Assembly (NCBI GenBank): GCA_963779225.1
Contig: CAVZWW010000003.1
Span: 1,984,001 to 2,048,000 of the forward strand
Direction: 5' to 3'
Source of the DNA: CAVPCZ01 sp963779225
GTDB taxonomy: Bacteria > Bacteroidota > Ignavibacteria > UBA10030 > UBA6906
DNA: 64,000 nucleotides
The stretch's first letter is position 1. Each line of letters opens with the position of its first letter. The notes beneath the pieces are model-generated. The model did not search any database. It was not told the origin of the DNA and saw only the letters and a list, made by a program, of their open reading frames with translations. Shown one piece after another: positions 60,696 through 64,000 of this stretch. Made by a program: the position numbers and the translations under genes.

Positions 60696-62819
60696 ATGAG
60701 ACCCCAGTTTCTCCCTCTCGCACTTGTCATCATTCTGATTTGCCCCACTGCGTCTGCTCAATGGGTTCAAACCAACGGACCGTATGGAGGTGTTGTTTCC
60801 TCTTTGCTCGTGAATTGTACAGAAGTCTTCGCGGGAGTTGGCACGAGGGTCTTTCTTTCTGCTGATAGCGGTTCAAATTGGGCTGCCGAAGGTCCTGGCT
60901 TGAGTGGCACTATTCAGGCTCTGGCCATCAGCCCCTCCTCCGGCGGACTAATCGGAACAAATCTCTTCGCAGGGAGCTATGGGGCCGGCGTGTTTCTTTC
61001 TACAAGTGGCGGCGCAAGCTGGAAAGAGGTCAACACCGGACTAACAAACAAACAAGTCAATTGTCTCACCGTCAGTGGAACGAATCTCTTTGCGGGAACC
61101 AGGCGTGGGGTCTACCTTTTGGCCGACAGCGGAAGCAGCTGGGTTGAGGTAAGTACTGGCTTGCCGTCTGTTTATACTGCTGTATTTGCACTATTCATGA
61201 ACGGGACGAATCTTTTTGCTGGAACTGACCGCGGGATATTTCGTTCAACCAACAACGGTACGAGCTGGACTTCAGCCAGTGGTGGCTTGCCCTACAATTC
61301 GTACGGGTTTCTCCCGGCTGTCAATGCATTTGCCATGAACGGGACGAAGCTCTTTTCCGGGACCTCTCGAGGCGTCTTCGTCTTTGCCAACAATGAATCA
61401 ACCTGGACGCCGGTCAACTTCGGATTGACAGACAGCACAATTCACGCTTTCGCCGTGAGCGGCAAGAATCTCTACGCCGGAACGTCCGGCGGTGTTTTCC
61501 TTTCGACGGACGATGGTGCAAGTTGGACGGCCGCCGGCCCTGGAATCGAGGACAAGATTGTCTATTCTCTTGCGGTCAATGGTGCATACCTTCTGGCCGG
61601 AACTGAGGCTGGACTCTTTCGGAGTGCTGATGGCGCAAAGATTTGGACTGCCGTCCCAGTGACAGGGACCACAGTGGAATGCTTTGCCTCTGACGGCTCC
61701 CGACTATTTACAGGGGTGGCCCGCAATCATGTGTTCCTTTCCACGGACCGTGGCACGACATGGCTGTCGAGGGGCAAACTAACGGCGGATTACAACATTT
61801 ACTGCCTTGCTCTTGCAGGCCCGAATCTCCTGGCGGGAGGGACCTGTATTTCTGGACGCGTGGACATTTCAACCGACGGCGGTTTGACGTGGAGACGGGC
61901 TTTGGATACAACCCTTCAATCTCCACCCTTCGCCGGCTCCAACTTTAATGCCGAAGCATTCCTTGTGCGAGAGCCATTGGTCTTCGTCGCAGGAACCGGC
62001 GTCTGGAAGAGCTCCGACAATGGCAATTCTTGGAACTCCAGAAATGACGGGTTTGGTGCCTCTGAATATCTCATGACGCTGGCTATGCTTGACACAAACC
62101 TTTTTGCGGGTGGTCACCCCGTGTTCATATCAAACGTAAATGGTGGAGCCTGGAGACCCGCCGGCGCCGGAATGGCAGGCGCATCCGTGAAGTGCCTAAC
62201 AGTGTGCGCCACAACGCTTCTCGCTGGGACCTGGAGTGATGGAGTGTATCGCTCTACCGACCATGGTGCGACCTGGACCCAGGCAAACGACGGCTTGGAG
62301 GACAGTGTGATTTACGCGTTGGCCACAAGCGGCACCAAAGTCTTCGCCGGCACACAAAACAAGGGTGTATTCTTAACAACAGACAACGGCACACGGTGGA
62401 CGGCCGTCAACGAAGGTCTGAAAGATCTGACAGTGATGGCCCTGGAGGTCTTTGGACCTGATCTGTACGGCGGGACCGCCGGGCTCGGCGTCTGGCGTCG
62501 TCCCTTGTCGGAGCTGGTTGTCTCTGTTGAAGGGACGGCTACCGTTGCGCTCCCTAAGGAGTGCCGGCTCTTTCAGAACTACCCCAACCCCTTCAACCCT
62601 TCGACGACGATCCGATATGGCTTGCCCGATCGTTCGCATGCAATATTGACGGTCTTCAACACTCTGGGGCAGCAGGTCGCGGTTCTCCAGAATGGGGAGC
62701 AGGAGGTAGGCTATCACGAAGTGCAGTTTGATGGCGGCGAATTGTCGAGTGGCGTGTACTTCTATCGAATGCAGGCCGGGAACTTTGTGGAGACGAAGAA
62801 ACTCATGTTGACGAAATAG
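60696..62819 (+). CDS. Beta-propeller (BNR-type) secreted protein with T9SS sorting domain
   Basis: A 707-aa exported protein. Signal peptide MRPQFLPLALVIILICPTA ends before QWVQT. The body has a dozen or so repeats of about 40-45 residues, each with NLFAGT-like and STDxGxSWT segments, as in sialidase-type and Ycf48-like propellers. The C-terminal type A sorting domain begins RLFQNYPNPFNPSTTIRYGL and ends VETKKLMLTK. The ORF opens at 60618, but only ATG 60696 starts a signal peptide. Repeats of this type often bind proteins or glycans; no catalytic residues are evident. Second T9SS cargo in the window. Confidence 0.9.
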   Translation: MRPQFLPLALVIILICPTASAQWVQTNGPYGGVVSSLLVNCTEVFAGVGTRVFLSADSGSNWAAEGPGLSGTIQALAISPSSGGLIGTNLFAGSYGAGVFLSTSGGASWKEVNTGLTNKQVNCLTVSGTNLFAGTRRGVYLLADSGSSWVEVSTGLPSVYTAVFALFMNGTNLFAGTDRGIFRSTNNGTSWTSASGGLPYNSYGFLPAVNAFAMNGTKLFSGTSRGVFVFANNESTWTPVNFGLTDSTIHAFAVSGKNLYAGTSGGVFLSTDDGASWTAAGPGIEDKIVYSLAVNGAYLLAGTEAGLFRSADGAKIWTAVPVTGTTVECFASDGSRLFTGVARNHVFLSTDRGTTWLSRGKLTADYNIYCLALAGPNLLAGGTCISGRVDISTDGGLTWRRALDTTLQSPPFAGSNFNAEAFLVREPLVFVAGTGVWKSSDNGNSWNSRNDGFGASEYLMTLAMLDTNLFAGGHPVFISNVNGGAWRPAGAGMAGASVKCLTVCATTLLAGTWSDGVYRSTDHGATWTQANDGLEDSVIYALATSGTKVFAGTQNKGVFLTTDNGTRWTAVNEGLKDLTVMALEVFGPDLYGGTAGLGVWRRPLSELVVSVEGTATVALPKECRLFQNYPNPFNPSTTIRYGLPDRSHAILTVFNTLGQQVAVLQNGEQEVGYHEVQFDGGELSSGVYFYRMQAGNFVETKKLMLTK

Positions 62820-62908
62820 CGCACCGTCCGCACCTGACGCCGTGTGGAGTTGTATAACTGTGCGCGGTGCAGGTGAGCCGCGATCGTCAGAGCGCTCTCG
62901 GAGAGAAG

Positions 62909-63430
62909 ATGAAGATACTGATCTTCAGTTGTCTGTGTACGTTCATCATGGCAGGTTGCTCGAAGCCAACGGATGCATCGGTTTCGGAAATCCCAGGTTC
63001 CACAACTCCGTCGTGGTCGTACGAAGGGACCGTGTCTTTCTCTCTCAATGGAGTCCAGCGAGCAATCGGTGTATTCGCTCAGTCAAACGGATACGTCCCC
63101 GGCGAGGTGGTCATCCGTGGGAGCGGAGAAGGGATGGAGAACACGCTGATGTTGACATTCAAGCCCAACGTCGGCAGGGTACAAAGCATCAACCGATCCA
63201 TGACGGGGTATTGGGATCTGGGGCTGTGTATACCCTTCAACAAGTACGTGCTGATGTCGGACACGCTCAATAGCATCCGTGTAACCTCGAGCGACAGCAC
63301 GTTGACAGGGCAATTCGACCTTATCTTCCGGTATGAGAAGGACACCACTCGAACGGCTACATTCTTGCATGGGACTTTTACCGTGAAAGCAGACACGGTT
63401 TACCCATTCAAGTACTGTATCGAGGGGTGA
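62909..63430 (+). CDS. Putative lipoprotein of unknown function
   Basis: A 173-aa exported protein. MKILIFSCLCTFIMAGCSKP contains a lipobox (IMAG-C) with Cys17 as the likely lipid-bearing residue. The mature part is beta-rich with SYEGTVSFSLNGVQRAIGVF near 50 and a pair of cysteines in the middle and near the C-terminus (LGLCIPF, FKYCIEG). No family recognised. It follows the BNR-type gene after 89 bases. Confidence 0.75.
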   Translation: MKILIFSCLCTFIMAGCSKPTDASVSEIPGSTTPSWSYEGTVSFSLNGVQRAIGVFAQSNGYVPGEVVIRGSGEGMENTLMLTFKPNVGRVQSINRSMTGYWDLGLCIPFNKYVLMSDTLNSIRVTSSDSTLTGQFDLIFRYEKDTTRTATFLHGTFTVKADTVYPFKYCIEG

Positions 63431-63808
63431 ATTCGAAATGGGGGAGCGCCCTAACCAGCGCCTGTACACGACGCCGGATGGGAATGGGTTTGTCAATTGA
63501 CATTGGCGAAATTCATTGTTAACTTCGCTTGTGATGTTTGTGGTATCTTCTGTTTATGACGGGGGTCACCTCTTCTCTTTGCTACAGCGTTGAACTCATC
63601 CACTCGCGCGCGCTGAGGCTCACGCCTTTCGGATAATTGCCACCAGGCTTCATCGTTCTCCTTGTTCCAACTAATACTTGAGATGGTGAACTCTGCCCTG
63701 TCATCCCTGCACCTTCTCAGGCATGCTTCGCACAATCTGTACGGACTCTCTTATAAGACACAAACCACGCGGGCGCAAGGTGGCAGCACTGAGAGGATGG
63801 ATGAAACC
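63431..63808. other. Intergenic region without recognised gene
   Basis: 378 bases. Contains one promoter-like pair (63497-63525). The only ORF is an 80-codon minus-strand frame with no family resemblance, which I do not accept. Confidence 0.4.
63497..63525 (+). promoter_or_regulatory. Possible promoter upstream of the terminal barrel gene
   Basis: TTGACA at 63497-63502, a 17-base spacer and TAACTT at 63520-63525. The leader would be about 280 bases, so it may serve something else or be chance. Confidence 0.35.
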
Positions 63809-64000
63809 ATGACCAAACTATGTTTCGTGTTTCTGGCTGCACTTGTATTGTGTGTTTGTTCCGCGTTCGGGCAAGTGAGAATTGGTGCCCATGCCGGCCT
63901 GAATCTTTCGAAAGTTCTTGAGCCAGACGATAACAGTGTCGGCGAAACGTGGCCAATGCAGTCTCATTTTCTGGGCGGAGTCGTCCTGGATCTGGAACTC
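63809..64000 (+). CDS. Outer membrane beta-barrel (porin-like) protein, 3'-partial
   Basis: The gene runs off the window. It starts MTKLCFVFLAALVLCVCSAF, a signal peptide, then GQVRIGAHAGLNLSKV, the usual first strand of FCB outer membrane barrel proteins (GxxxGLNxS). An in-frame ATG at 63797 is an alternative. Only 64 codons are visible. Confidence 0.65.
   Translation, partial: MTKLCFVFLAALVLCVCSAFGQVRIGAHAGLNLSKVLEPDDNSVGETWPMQSHFLGGVVLDLEL

Noticed and set aside
63493..63735. 80-codon minus-strand ORF near the right end, considered as a transposase remnant
   Set aside because: Charged but with no recognisable motif, no inverted repeats and no start signals.
1..64000. CRISPR arrays, insertion sequences and phage genes
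   Set aside because: No regularly spaced short repeats, transposase motifs or phage structural genes were seen on either strand.

Overview
The window looks like a chromosomal segment of a Gram-negative bacterium of the FCB (Bacteroidota/Ignavibacteriota-like) group. Evidence: two secreted proteins end in a type IX secretion C-terminal sorting domain of the form QNYPNPFNPST, there is a GWxTD-domain protein, a BamA/TamA-like barrel, a GT9 heptosyltransferase, and a membrane pyrophosphatase. Most of the window is GC-rich with dense housekeeping operons; G+C falls visibly after about 45.4 kb and is lowest at 57.3-60.4 kb. The species is not identified.

Layout. 0-3.1 kb (+): a partial membrane protein, ispD, plsY, gpsA (isoprenoid and phospholipid precursors). 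3.3-9.1 kb (-): a compact run dedA - Ca2+/Na+ antiporter - NSS amino acid symporter - tiny MetS-like subunit - H+-pyrophosphatase, probably one transcription unit. 9.5-11.8 kb: recG. 11.8-15.8 kb (+): two D-Ala-D-Ala-ligase-like ATP-grasp enzymes, a GNAT acetyltransferase and a lysine 2,3-aminomutase in one operon with its own promoter and terminator; this is the best candidate for an undescribed biosynthetic system. 15.8-18.2 kb: divergent single-domain response regulator and dnaG. 18.3-28.8 kb (+): a ten-gene envelope/housekeeping series (heptosyltransferase, DUF3108, deoxyhypusine-synthase-like protein, CPBP protease, cdsA, rimO, GWxTD, BamA-like, rnhB, yraN). 28.9-37.9 kb: cstA, a 2-hydroxyacid dehydrogenase (-), carB and a carbamoyltransferase - SxtJ-like - DUF5989 trio. 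38-47 kb: alpha/beta hydrolase, M20 dipeptidase, glycosyltransferase, a secreted hypothetical, a triple-DUF4397 T9SS cargo with a nearly identical internal duplication, and a GT-C membrane protein.

47.2-56.8 kb is a lower-GC catabolic-looking cluster: NhaC-type antiporter, SDR epimerase, two Gfo/Idh/MocA oxidoreductases and a class III aminotransferase on +, facing a zinc alcohol dehydrogenase (frameshifted near its end), an M20 deacylase and a 2-hydroxyacid dehydrogenase on -. At 57.13 kb lies tRNA-His; its 3' end plus about 90 bp of downstream sequence is repeated at 60.4 kb, bracketing a 3.2 kb AT-rich insert that holds a frameshifted lipoprotein arylsulfatase and a barrel-protein relic. 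The window ends with a BNR-type T9SS cargo, a lipoprotein and the start of an outer membrane barrel protein.

A uniform promoter pattern, TTGnnn-N16/17-TAnnnT (most often TATATT or TATCTT), can be read upstream of many of these genes. For dnaG and the heptosyltransferase it sits so close to the ATG that the transcripts should be leaderless.
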